64,000 bases of DNA from Glycomyces sp. NRRL B-16210 (GTDB taxonomy: Bacteria > Actinomycetota > Actinomycetes > Mycobacteriales > Micromonosporaceae): NCBI RefSeq assembly GCF_000719515.1, contig NZ_JOGR01000006.1:1-64000 (forward strand), given 5' to 3'. Below the pieces are notes generated by a model, which was given only the letters and a program-made list of their open reading frames with translations, was not told the DNA's origin and made no database searches. The number at the start of each line of letters is the position of its first letter. Position 1 is the first letter of the stretch. A program made the position numbers and the translations under genes. This document shows, piece after piece, positions 17,929 to 25,721 of the stretch.

Positions 17929-17946
17929 GCAAGTACGGTAGTCAAG

Positions 17947-19155
17947 GTGTCCACCAGTCCCGCGACCGCCGCCGTGAGTTCGCCCACTGCCGCCATCGAA
18001 GCCGCCGCCGCCGACCCCGCCACGGGCGCGACCGGGTTCGGGTTCTACGTGCACGTGCCGTTCTGCGTCTCACGCTGCGGCTACTGCGACTTCAACACCT
18101 ACACCGCCGCCGAGCTCGGCGCCGGCGTCTCCCGCGACACTTATGCGGGCGTCGTGCGCGCAGAGATCCGCGCCGCCGCGGCCCGCTTCGACACCCCGCC
18201 GAAGGTCGACACCGTCTTCTTCGGCGGCGGCACTCCCACGCTGCTGCCCGCGGCCGACCTCGCCGCGATCCTCGCCGAGATCGACCGCGAATTCGGCCTC
18301 GCAGGCGACTACGAGGCCACCACCGAGGCGAACCCCGAGTCCGTCGACGCCGACTACCTCGCGCGCCTCCACGACGGCGGGTTCACCCGCTTGTCGGTCG
18401 GGATGCAGTCCACCGCCTCGCACGTGCTGAAGATCCTCGACCGCGAGCACTCCCCGGCTAAAGCCCTCGCCGCGGTCGCCCACGCCCACCGGGCCGGTTT
18501 CGAGCACGTCAGCCTCGACCTCATCTACGGCACGCCCGGCGAGAGCGCCGCCGACTTCACCGACAGCCTCGCCGCGGCCGTCGACAGCGGCGTCGACCAC
18601 GTCTCCGCCTATGCGCTCATCGTCGAGGACGGGACCGCCCTGGCCCGGCGCATCCGCTCCGGCCAGGTGCCCCAGCCCTCCGACGACGTGGCCGCCGACC
18701 GGTACCTGGCCGCCGACGCCGCGCTGGCCGCCGCCGGGTTCGACTGGTACGAGGTCTCCAACTGGGCCAGGTCGCCCGAGGCGCGTTGCCGCCACAACCT
18801 CCTGTACTGGGAGGGCGGCCACTGGTGGGGGGCCGGTCCCGGCTCCCATTCGCACCTGCCGGGGGTGCGCTGGTGGAACCACAAGCACCCCTCGACGTAC
18901 GCGACGGCCCTGGCGCAGGACCTGCCCGCGGCCGGCCACGAGCACCTCAGCGAGGACGACCACCACCTGGAGCAGATCCTGCTGCGGACCCGGCTCGCGA
19001 GCGGCCTGCCGCTATCGTTGCTGCGTGCCGCCGGGGCGGCGGCGGTCGCGCAGGTGACCGCCGACGGCCTGGCCGTCGTCGAGGACGAACACCTCAAACT
19101 CACGCTGCGCGGGCGACTCCTCGCCGACGCGGTCGTGAGAGACCTCACCGGCTGA
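17947..19155 (+). CDS. hemW: Radical SAM protein HemW (heme chaperone; formerly HemN-like)
   Basis: 402 residues. The radical-SAM cluster motif is in FCVSRCGYCDFNTY (CxxxCxxC), followed by FFGGGTPTLL, the SAM-binding region, and the HemN C-terminal domain. The CDFNTY form is typical of HemW, which binds heme and delivers it to apoproteins, rather than of true coproporphyrinogen dehydrogenase. GTG 17,947 is almost leaderless. It stands apart from hrcA here, with capA between them; in many bacteria hemW directly precedes hrcA. Confidence 0.92.
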   Translation: MSTSPATAAVSSPTAAIEAAAADPATGATGFGFYVHVPFCVSRCGYCDFNTYTAAELGAGVSRDTYAGVVRAEIRAAAARFDTPPKVDTVFFGGGTPTLLPAADLAAILAEIDREFGLAGDYEATTEANPESVDADYLARLHDGGFTRLSVGMQSTASHVLKILDREHSPAKALAAVAHAHRAGFEHVSLDLIYGTPGESAADFTDSLAAAVDSGVDHVSAYALIVEDGTALARRIRSGQVPQPSDDVAADRYLAADAALAAAGFDWYEVSNWARSPEARCRHNLLYWEGGHWWGAGPGSHSHLPGVRWWNHKHPSTYATALAQDLPAAGHEHLSEDDHHLEQILLRTRLASGLPLSLLRAAGAAAVAQVTADGLAVVEDEHLKLTLRGRLLADAVVRDLTG

Positions 19156-19411
19156 CCGCCCCCGCTCCGGCGGGCCGTACATTCGACACCATCACGGTTA
19201 CGCTTGCGAACCGTAAACGCCCGCGAGTCGAACCCACGGTCGAAGACCTGCTCGGACTCGCGGTCGCACGCACATCTGAACAGCCAGAAGGGCCGAGTCG
19301 GCGCCCGTCCCCAACGGGCCCGACACCGCAGCGTCCACCCTCGGCACGCGCCCCGCGTGCGGTCCGCAGCCGGCCCCGCCCCCCTTTCCCCACCACCGGA
19401 GCCCACCACCC

Positions 19412-20581
19412 ATGCACACGCCACTCCCCGCCGCGCGGTCGATTCAGTCCGGGTCCAGCCTGCGGAGCACGCCATTGGCTCGCCGGGGCCTCCTCCTGGC
19501 CTCCGTCGCCGGCATCGCCGCGGCGGCCGCGTGCTCCGAGGAGGAACCGCCTCCGGTCGTGGACGACGGCGGCATCGGCGCCGCGGAGGAGCCCACCTCC
19601 GAGGCCCCCTCGCCCGAGCCTCCCCGCGAGATCACCATCACGCACGTGGGCGACACCATGCCCGGCTCCTACCCCAACCAGATGGCCGCCGACGAGGGCG
19701 CGAGCTTCTTCGACGGCGTGCGCGAGTCCCTCCACGGCGACGTGGTCATCGCCAACCTCGAGGGCGCGCTCTCGACCTACGACTTCGACAAGTGCGGCGG
19801 CGGACAGTGCACCTACTTCCGCCTGCCCGCCGACTACGCGCAGGTCTTCGCCGACGCGGGCTTCGACGTGCTCAACCAGGCGAACAACCACGGCTGGGAC
19901 GCCGGGCCCGACGGCGCCGCCGAGACCCAGGACGCCATCCGCGCCGCCGGCATGGAGGTCTGCGGGATCAAGGACGAGGTGGCCCTCGTCGAGACCGAGA
20001 ACGGCCTCACCGTGGGCCTGGTCGGCTTCGCGCCGTACACGTTCTACACCGACAACCGCGACCTCGACGCGGTCGCCTCGCTGGTCGCCTCCGCCAAGCA
20101 GCAGGCCGACATCGTCATCGCCACCGCGCACCTCGGCGCCGAGGGCACCGACCACCGCCACGTGCCCGAAGGCGTCGAGACCTATCTCGGCGAGGACCGC
20201 GGCGACACCCGCGCCTTCGCCCGCACCTGCGTCGACAACGGCGCCGACCTGGTCTTCGGCCACGGCCCGCACGTGCTGCGCGGCATGGAGGTCTACAACG
20301 GCAAGCTCATCGCCTACTCCCTGGGGAACTTCGGCGGCGGCCAGAACCTGTTCGCCACCGCCGGCCCCCTGGGGCGCTCGGCCGTCCTGACCGTCACCGT
20401 CCGCGAGGACGGCACGATCCTCGCCGGGCAGGCCCTGGCCACCCGCATGGACGACGCCGGGTACCCGCAGCTCGACGCCGACAACGGCGCCTACGCCGAC
20501 CTCAACGAGCTCGCGGGCGATTTCGGGGACGCGGGAGTGACCGTCGCCGACGACGGCGCGCTCATCATCCCGGGGGTGTGA
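19412..20581 (+). CDS. CapA family lipoprotein (poly-gamma-glutamate capsule-type metallophosphatase fold)
   Basis: 389 residues with a signal peptide starting near RRGLLLASVAG and a lipobox-like AAAAC, then an acidic Pro-rich linker. The PGA_cap domain shows HVGDTMPG, VVIANLEGALS, NQANNHGWDAG, TAHLGAEGTD and FGHGPHVLRGMEVYNGKLIA, i.e. the conserved Asp/His/Asn metal ligands. CapA proteins help anchor or synthesise poly-gamma-glutamate; no capBC genes are nearby, so the true role here is open. Confidence 0.88.
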   Translation: MHTPLPAARSIQSGSSLRSTPLARRGLLLASVAGIAAAAACSEEEPPPVVDDGGIGAAEEPTSEAPSPEPPREITITHVGDTMPGSYPNQMAADEGASFFDGVRESLHGDVVIANLEGALSTYDFDKCGGGQCTYFRLPADYAQVFADAGFDVLNQANNHGWDAGPDGAAETQDAIRAAGMEVCGIKDEVALVETENGLTVGLVGFAPYTFYTDNRDLDAVASLVASAKQQADIVIATAHLGAEGTDHRHVPEGVETYLGEDRGDTRAFARTCVDNGADLVFGHGPHVLRGMEVYNGKLIAYSLGNFGGGQNLFATAGPLGRSAVLTVTVREDGTILAGQALATRMDDAGYPQLDADNGAYADLNELAGDFGDAGVTVADDGALIIPGV

Positions 20582-20594
20582 GGCCCACCGTAGA

Positions 20595-20621
20595 CTGGCA
20601 CTCGCGGACCGGGAGTGCCAA
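20595..20621. promoter_or_regulatory. CIRCE operator (HrcA binding site)
   Basis: CTGGCACTC, a 9-nt spacer, GAGTGCCAA: the classic CIRCE layout with 8-bp complementary arms. It lies 115 bp before hrcA, so HrcA should repress its own operon and release it on heat stress. Confidence 0.92.
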
Positions 20622-20735
20622 ACTTGAGTCCGGCCGCGGCAGGCATCGGCCCGCCGCGGACACATGCCAGCGGTGGGCGCCGTCCACGACGCGGGCGCAG
20701 CCGAGCGGCACCGAGAGCGAAGGGACGTGGCAGCG

Positions 20736-21752
20736 ATGGACGATCGCAAGCTGGAAGTGCTGCGCGCCATCGTCGAGGACTACGTCTCGACCCAGGAGCC
20801 GGTGGGCTCCAAGGCCGTCGCGCAGCGCCACACCCTCGGCGTCTCGGCCGCGACCGTCCGCAACGACATGGCCTACCTCGAAGAGGCCGGCTACATCCAG
20901 CAGCCCCACACCTCGGCCGGGCGCATCCCGACCGCCAAGGGCTACCGGCTGTTCGTCGACCGCCTCGGCAAGATCAAGCCGCTCTCGGCCGCCGAGCGGC
21001 GCGCCGTGCACCGCTTCCTCTCCGAGGCCATCGACCTCGACGACGTCGTCACCCGCACCGTGCGCCTCCTCGCCCAGCTCACGCACCAGGTCGCGGTCGT
21101 CCAGTACCCGAGCCTCAACCGCTCCTCCGTGCGCCACCTCGAACTCGTCTCGCTCACCCCGACCCGGCTCATGCTCGTCATGATCACCGACACCGGCCGC
21201 GTCGAGCAGCGCTACGTCGAGCTGCCCGCCGAACTCAGCGAGGACGACGTGCTCGAACTGCGCCGCCTCGCCAACGAGCAGCTCCAGGGCAAACCGCTCG
21301 CCGACGCGCCCCGCGCGATCGCCGACCTCGTCGACCTGGTCCGCCCCGAGCTCCACGCCACCGCCTCGGCGCTGGCGCGGGTGCTTTTGGAGACCGTGGT
21401 CGCCCGCACCGAGGAGCGCGTGGTCGTCGCCGGCGCGGCGAACCTCACGCGCGCGGGCAACTTCTTCGCCGGGTCCATGCGGCCCATCCTCGAAGCCCTC
21501 GAAGAGGAGGTCGTGCTCATGCAGCTGCTGGGCCGGGCCGACTCGAACGCGCTCCTGACGGTGCGCATCGGCGACGAGAACCACCTCGACGACTTCCGCG
21601 AGACCACCGTGGTCACCGCCGGATACGGGCCGGGCTCGGTGGTCGGCCACATGGGCGTCCTCGGACCCACCCGCATGGACTACCCGGGCACCATCGCGGC
21701 GGTACGCGCCGTGGCCCGGTACGTGTCCGAGATTTTGGAACAGAACCGCTGA
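20736..21752 (+). CDS. hrcA: Heat-inducible transcription repressor HrcA
   Basis: 338 residues. The N-terminal winged helix (DDRKLEVLRAIVEDYVSTQE, then VSAATVRNDMAYLEEAGYI) is the HrcA signature; the C-terminal domain contains GAANLTRAG and GPTRMDYPGTIAAV near the end. HrcA represses chaperone genes through CIRCE, and the operator lies directly upstream. ATG 20,736 has a GAAGGGA site 9-10 nt away. dnaJ follows after 15 bp. Confidence 0.96.
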   Translation: MDDRKLEVLRAIVEDYVSTQEPVGSKAVAQRHTLGVSAATVRNDMAYLEEAGYIQQPHTSAGRIPTAKGYRLFVDRLGKIKPLSAAERRAVHRFLSEAIDLDDVVTRTVRLLAQLTHQVAVVQYPSLNRSSVRHLELVSLTPTRLMLVMITDTGRVEQRYVELPAELSEDDVLELRRLANEQLQGKPLADAPRAIADLVDLVRPELHATASALARVLLETVVARTEERVVVAGAANLTRAGNFFAGSMRPILEALEEEVVLMQLLGRADSNALLTVRIGDENHLDDFRETTVVTAGYGPGSVVGHMGVLGPTRMDYPGTIAAVRAVARYVSEILEQNR

Positions 21753-21767
21753 CAGGACAGAGCGCAC

Positions 21768-22901
21768 GTGGCTAAGGACTACTACGGCATTCTCGGCGTC
21801 GACCGGAACGCCACCGACGACGAGCTCAAGAAGGCGTACCGGAAGCTGGCGCGCAAGTACCACCCGGACATCAGCAGCGAGCCCGACGCCCAGGAGCGCC
21901 TCCAGGAGATCAACGCCGCCTTCGAGGTCCTCATGGACCCGCAGAAGCGCGCGGTCGTCGACGCCGGCGGCGACCCGTTCTCCCGCACCGCCGGGGGCGC
22001 CGGCGGGGCGCCGTTCATGGGCTTCGAGGACATCATGGACGCCTTCTTCGGCGGCTCCATGGGCGGCTTCGGCCGCCGCGGCCCGCGCTCGCGCACCCGC
22101 CCGGGCAACGACGCGCTCCTGCGCTTGGACCTCGACCTCGAAGAGGTCGCCTTCGGCACCGAGTCCACCCTGACGGTGGACACGGCGATCCTCTGCGACG
22201 CGTGCAACGGCTCCTGCACCGAAGGGAACGCCGAGCCCCAGACCTGCACGACCTGCGGCGGCTCCGGCGAAGTGCAGGTCGTACAGCGTACGATTCTCGG
22301 CCAGGTTCGCACCGCGCGGCCCTGCTCGGCCTGCTCGGGCTACGGCACGATCATCACCGAGCCGTGCCGCAAGTGCGGCGAGGAAGGCCGCGTCCGCTCC
22401 CGCCGCCGCATCACCGTCAAGGTGCCCTCGGGCGTCGAGGACGGGATGCGCATCCGCCTCTCCGGCGAAGGCGAGGTCGGCCCCGGCGGCGGCCCGGCCG
22501 GCGACCTGTACGTCGAGGTCCACGAGAAGCCCCACGAGGTCTTCACCCGCGAGGGCTCGGACCTGCGCTGCCGCATCCGCGTGCCGATGACGCAGGCGGC
22601 CCTGGGCACCAAGCTGAACATCCACACCCTCGACGACCAGGTCGAGATCGAGGTCGTCCCCGGCACGCAGCCCGGCACCGTCAAGAAGGTCCGCGGCCAC
22701 GGCGTCCCCAAGCTCCGCGGCGCCGGCGCGCGCGGCGACCTGTACATCGAACTCGACGTGCGCACCCCCACCAAGATCGACACCGAGCAGGAAGAGATCC
22801 TCAAGAAGCTCGCGAGCCTGCGCGACGAGGAGATCAAAGAGGTCAAAGGCGGTTCCGGTTTTTTTAGTCGCATGAGGGACGCGTTCAACGGACACGCATA
22901 G
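21768..22901 (+). CDS. dnaJ: Chaperone protein DnaJ (DnaJ2-type, HrcA operon)
   Basis: 377 residues: J domain with YHPDI near residue 30, a Gly/Phe-rich linker (about 72-105), and a zinc-binding region with four CxxC motifs (CDACNGSC, CTTCGGSG, CSACSGYG, CRKCGEEG), of which the first and last deviate from CxxCxGxG. Then come the substrate-binding beta domains. It delivers unfolded clients to DnaK. As in other actinomycetes, the hrcA-linked copy is the second DnaJ. Confidence 0.95.
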   Translation: MAKDYYGILGVDRNATDDELKKAYRKLARKYHPDISSEPDAQERLQEINAAFEVLMDPQKRAVVDAGGDPFSRTAGGAGGAPFMGFEDIMDAFFGGSMGGFGRRGPRSRTRPGNDALLRLDLDLEEVAFGTESTLTVDTAILCDACNGSCTEGNAEPQTCTTCGGSGEVQVVQRTILGQVRTARPCSACSGYGTIITEPCRKCGEEGRVRSRRRITVKVPSGVEDGMRIRLSGEGEVGPGGGPAGDLYVEVHEKPHEVFTREGSDLRCRIRVPMTQAALGTKLNIHTLDDQVEIEVVPGTQPGTVKKVRGHGVPKLRGAGARGDLYIELDVRTPTKIDTEQEEILKKLASLRDEEIKEVKGGSGFFSRMRDAFNGHA

Positions 22902-22908
22902 TCCCGAA

Positions 22909-22980
22909 CCGTACGCAGTACGTCGTACTCGGTACGGCAAAGCTTCCCGTTATCGTACGCAGTACATCGTACTGCGTACG
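22909..22980. repeat. Two GTAC-rich inverted repeats after dnaJ
   Basis: 22,909-22,937 is an imperfect hairpin (13-nt arms, 11 pairs, loop GTC). 22,954-22,980 is a perfect one: CGTACGCAGTAC, loop ATC, GTACTGCGTACG. A third short GTAC palindrome lies near 22,996-23,010. The arms share CGTACGCAGTAC, so they are copies of one element. They could act as a terminator for dnaJ or be an extragenic palindrome family. Confidence 0.85.
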
Positions 22981-23101
22981 GTAAATCTCTTAACGTCGTA
23001 CCCTGTACGGCGGCAAAGGGCCACCGAGGCCGCCGCGCCCCGGTCCCGACCCGCTCCGTCCCGTCGCCCCGCAACACTTCGCGCATCCCGAGGAGGGCTG
23101 C

Positions 23102-23617
23102 ATGGACACCGAATCGCTCCGCGCCGTGCTGATCGTGCTCGCGGTCTTCGCCCTGATCATCGGCGTCGTCCTCAGATTCCGGGCGCTCCGCTCCGGAGGC
23201 CGCGGCACCGGCCCGCGCGGCCGGACCGACTCGACCGCCCCGGCCCGCCCCAAGCGGTTCAAACCAGCCCCGGCCGGCGGCCCGCAGCCCCGTGAACGCT
23301 GGTGGGTCGACTTCCCGCACCAGGACGACCCCACCACCTCCAAAGCCCGCCCCTGCCTCGTCCTCGGCCACTCCGGCACCGGCTATTGGGTCCTCAAATG
23401 CACCACCCAGGCGCCGCGCGAGGCCCACTGGCGCGTCCCCGTGGGCGCCTCCCGCTGGCAGCCGGCCTCCGACAAGGACGGCTACGTCGACCTCGTGCCC
23501 TTCCACCTCCCCAAGGGCCGCTTCGAACGCCGCCTCGGCATCCTCGGCAGCGCCAAGACGCAGCGCGAGATCGAGGGCCGCGTGCGCTGGGAACGCGCCT
23601 GGGACTTCACCGCCTGA
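23102..23617 (+). CDS. Membrane-anchored PemK/MazF-like protein
   Basis: 171 residues. One N-terminal transmembrane helix (VLIVLAVFALIIGVVL), a basic disordered linker (about 25-70), then a domain with RWWVDFPHQDD, SKARPCLVLGHSG and YWVLKCTTQ, resembling the PemK/MazF beta-barrel. No antitoxin gene is adjacent, and the membrane anchor is unusual for an RNase toxin, so it may be a non-toxic relative. Confidence is in the fold, not the activity. Confidence 0.65.
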   Translation: MDTESLRAVLIVLAVFALIIGVVLRFRALRSGGRGTGPRGRTDSTAPARPKRFKPAPAGGPQPRERWWVDFPHQDDPTTSKARPCLVLGHSGTGYWVLKCTTQAPREAHWRVPVGASRWQPASDKDGYVDLVPFHLPKGRFERRLGILGSAKTQREIEGRVRWERAWDFTA

Positions 23618-23661
23618 CTACACTCATCCCGGCCAGCACCGCGCAACGGAACAGGACACAG

Positions 23662-24387
23662 GTGAGCGATCCGGTCTTCCTCGTCGACGCCCTCCCGGCC
23701 GCCGACGACTTCACCCTCGACGGCCCCGAAGGCCACCACGCCGCCGACGTGCAGCGCCTCCAACCGGGCGAGACCCTGCTCCTGACCGACGGCGCCGGCG
23801 GCCTCGCCGCCGCCCGCGTCGCACACGCCGAACGCGGATCCCTGCGCCTCGACATCATCGAGCGCCGCACCCTCCCGGCTCCCGACCCGAAACTCACCGT
23901 CGTCCAGGCCCTCCCCAAAGGCGACCGCGGCGAACGCGCCGTCCAGATGCTCACCGAGATCGGCGTCGACGAGGTCATCCCCTGGGCCGCCTCCCGCTCC
24001 ATCGTCCAGTGGAAGGGCCAGCGCGGCGACAAGGCCCGCGCCAAATGGACCGCCACCGCCCGCGAAGCCTCCAAGCAGGCCCGCCGCGCCCGCCTCGCCC
24101 AGGTCGCCGAACTCCACACCACCAAGCAGCTCGTCCAGCGCCTCCGCGAAGCCGCGGCGGTCCTCGTCCTCCACGAGGAGGCCGACCTGCCGCTCTCGAA
24201 GGCCGCACTCCCCGAGGCCGGCGAGATCGCCCTCGTCATCGGCCCCGAAGGCTCCATCAGCCCCGACGAACTCGCCGCCCTGAGCGAATTCGGCGAACCT
24301 GTGCGCCTCGGCGAGACCGTCCTGCGGACCTCCACCGCCGGCCCCGCCGCAACGGCGGTCCTCCAGGCCCGACTCGGCCGCTGGTAG
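23662..24387 (+). CDS. rsmE: 16S rRNA (uracil-1498-N3)-methyltransferase RsmE
   Basis: 241 residues: an N-terminal PUA-like domain (FLVDALPAADDFTLDGPEGH) and a SPOUT methyltransferase domain with the C-terminal knot motifs VIGPEGSISPDEL and VRLGETVLRTSTAGPAA. It methylates U1498 of 16S rRNA in the 30S subunit. GTG 23,662 follows an AGGACACAG stretch. The link dnaJ-rsmE-HIT-phoH is typical of actinobacteria. Confidence 0.93.
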   Translation: MSDPVFLVDALPAADDFTLDGPEGHHAADVQRLQPGETLLLTDGAGGLAAARVAHAERGSLRLDIIERRTLPAPDPKLTVVQALPKGDRGERAVQMLTEIGVDEVIPWAASRSIVQWKGQRGDKARAKWTATAREASKQARRARLAQVAELHTTKQLVQRLREAAAVLVLHEEADLPLSKAALPEAGEIALVIGPEGSISPDELAALSEFGEPVRLGETVLRTSTAGPAATAVLQARLGRW

Positions 24388-24471
24388 TACCCGAACGGAG
24401 GACTGACACCCCGAAGGCGACCCCGATACGATCAGGGCCGCCCGATTCCCCTCCGCCCCTAGGGACCTCGC

Positions 24472-25203
24472 ATGGAAGCGTCCAATCGCACCGATCACCG
24501 CCTCAATCGAGCCTCGCTCATCTTCGGCATCATCGCCAGCCTCGCCACCGTCGCGGCGACCCTCGCCGCCTTCTTCTTCAACGGACAGGCCCAGCAGTCC
24601 GAAGACGAGGCCGGCACCCTGCGAGACGACGTGGAATCGCTGCGCGCCGAGCGCGACCAGCTTTCGGAGGAGATCGTCGCCCTCGAATCGCAACTGGAGC
24701 AACCCATCACTGGGGAGACCGCCTCGACCGCCGTCACCCTCGATTTCGACGACAACCTCGCGCTCGACAACTGCACGAACTACAGCAGCAGTGGCGGCCA
24801 TTGGAACTCCAGGCCGGTGCGACTGGCGGGCGAGGAGTACGTGCACGCCTTCTCCTGTGTGCCCTACAGCACCAACTCGACGCCCGCCAATCAACGCCAG
24901 TCCGTCGGATACGTCGACTTCGCCGTACCCGCCGGCGCCGAGCGGCTCACCGGGCTGGCCGGAATCGCCGACGATTCGGCCGACACCTCCATGATCGTCG
25001 AATTCGTCGTCCACCCTGTGCCCGAAACGGGCGAACCGCTGTTCTCCCAGACCCTGAAATACGGCGAGGTCGAGGAATTCGACCTCGATGTCACCGAGCA
25101 CGGCAGGGTCCGATTCCAAGTCGAGGTGATCGACACCCAGGTGTACGGCGACCTCACCGACAACACCGCCACCGCCTCATGGGCCGAGGTCCGGTTCTCG
25201 TAG
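24472..25203 (+). CDS. Membrane-anchored coiled-coil protein with beta-rich C-terminal domain
   Basis: 243 residues: transmembrane helix (about 17-36), a coiled coil (about 43-80, TLRDDVESLRAERDQLSEEI) and a beta-rich domain (about 85-243) with two cysteines (NCTNYSSSG, FSCVPYS). The domain's outline (GYVDFAVPAGAERLTGLAGI) resembles NPCBM/NEW2-like carbohydrate-associated domains seen in actinomycete surface proteins. Function unknown. It interrupts the usual rsmE-HIT neighbourhood. Confidence 0.7.
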   Translation: MEASNRTDHRLNRASLIFGIIASLATVAATLAAFFFNGQAQQSEDEAGTLRDDVESLRAERDQLSEEIVALESQLEQPITGETASTAVTLDFDDNLALDNCTNYSSSGGHWNSRPVRLAGEEYVHAFSCVPYSTNSTPANQRQSVGYVDFAVPAGAERLTGLAGIADDSADTSMIVEFVVHPVPETGEPLFSQTLKYGEVEEFDLDVTEHGRVRFQVEVIDTQVYGDLTDNTATASWAEVRFS

Positions 25204-25228
25204 TCCTGCCCGCTCCTAGAATGTCCCC

Positions 25229-25582
25229 ATGACGGATGCCGACTGCATTTTCTGCAAGATCGTCGCCGGGGACATCCCCTCGACGCAGGTCCGCGAGACC
25301 GAGCGGGTCATCGCCTTCCGCGACCTCTACCCCAAGGCCCCCACGCACGTCCTGGTCATCCCCAAGGACCACTACGCGAACGTCGCCGAGCTCGCCGCCG
25401 CCGACCCCGCGCTGGCCGGCGAGGTCCTCGCCGTCGCCGCCGAGGTCGCGGCCGCCGAAGGGGTCGACGGGCCCGGCTGGCGCCTGTTCGCCAACACCGG
25501 CGCAGACGGCGGCCAGGACGTCTTCCACGTCCATTTCCACGTGGTCGGCGGCAAACCGCTCGGACCGATGGTCGCCGCGTGA
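25229..25582 (+). CDS. HIT family nucleotide-binding hydrolase (HINT-like)
   Basis: 117 residues beginning CIFCKIVAGDIPS and carrying the histidine triad HVHFHVVGG near the C-terminus. HINT proteins cleave nucleoside phosphoramidates and related adducts. The position just before phoH is conserved in actinobacteria. Full length, no anomalies. Confidence 0.93.
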   Translation: MTDADCIFCKIVAGDIPSTQVRETERVIAFRDLYPKAPTHVLVIPKDHYANVAELAAADPALAGEVLAVAAEVAAAEGVDGPGWRLFANTGADGGQDVFHVHFHVVGGKPLGPMVAA

Positions 25583-25721
25583 AATCACACCGGCACCGCG
25601 ATTACTCGTTGTCCGCCGTCGGTGCCGGGAACTACCATTGAGACCTCGCAAGCAGCGGCCCGAAGGCCGCTGAGGATCGCAACTGGAAGCAGGTGGCGAA
25701 CAGCCCGCAAGGGCGAAGCCT

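Noticed and set aside
20565..22940. A 791-codon minus-strand frame opposite hrcA-dnaJ
   Set aside because: Antisense shadow of two clear genes; no motif.
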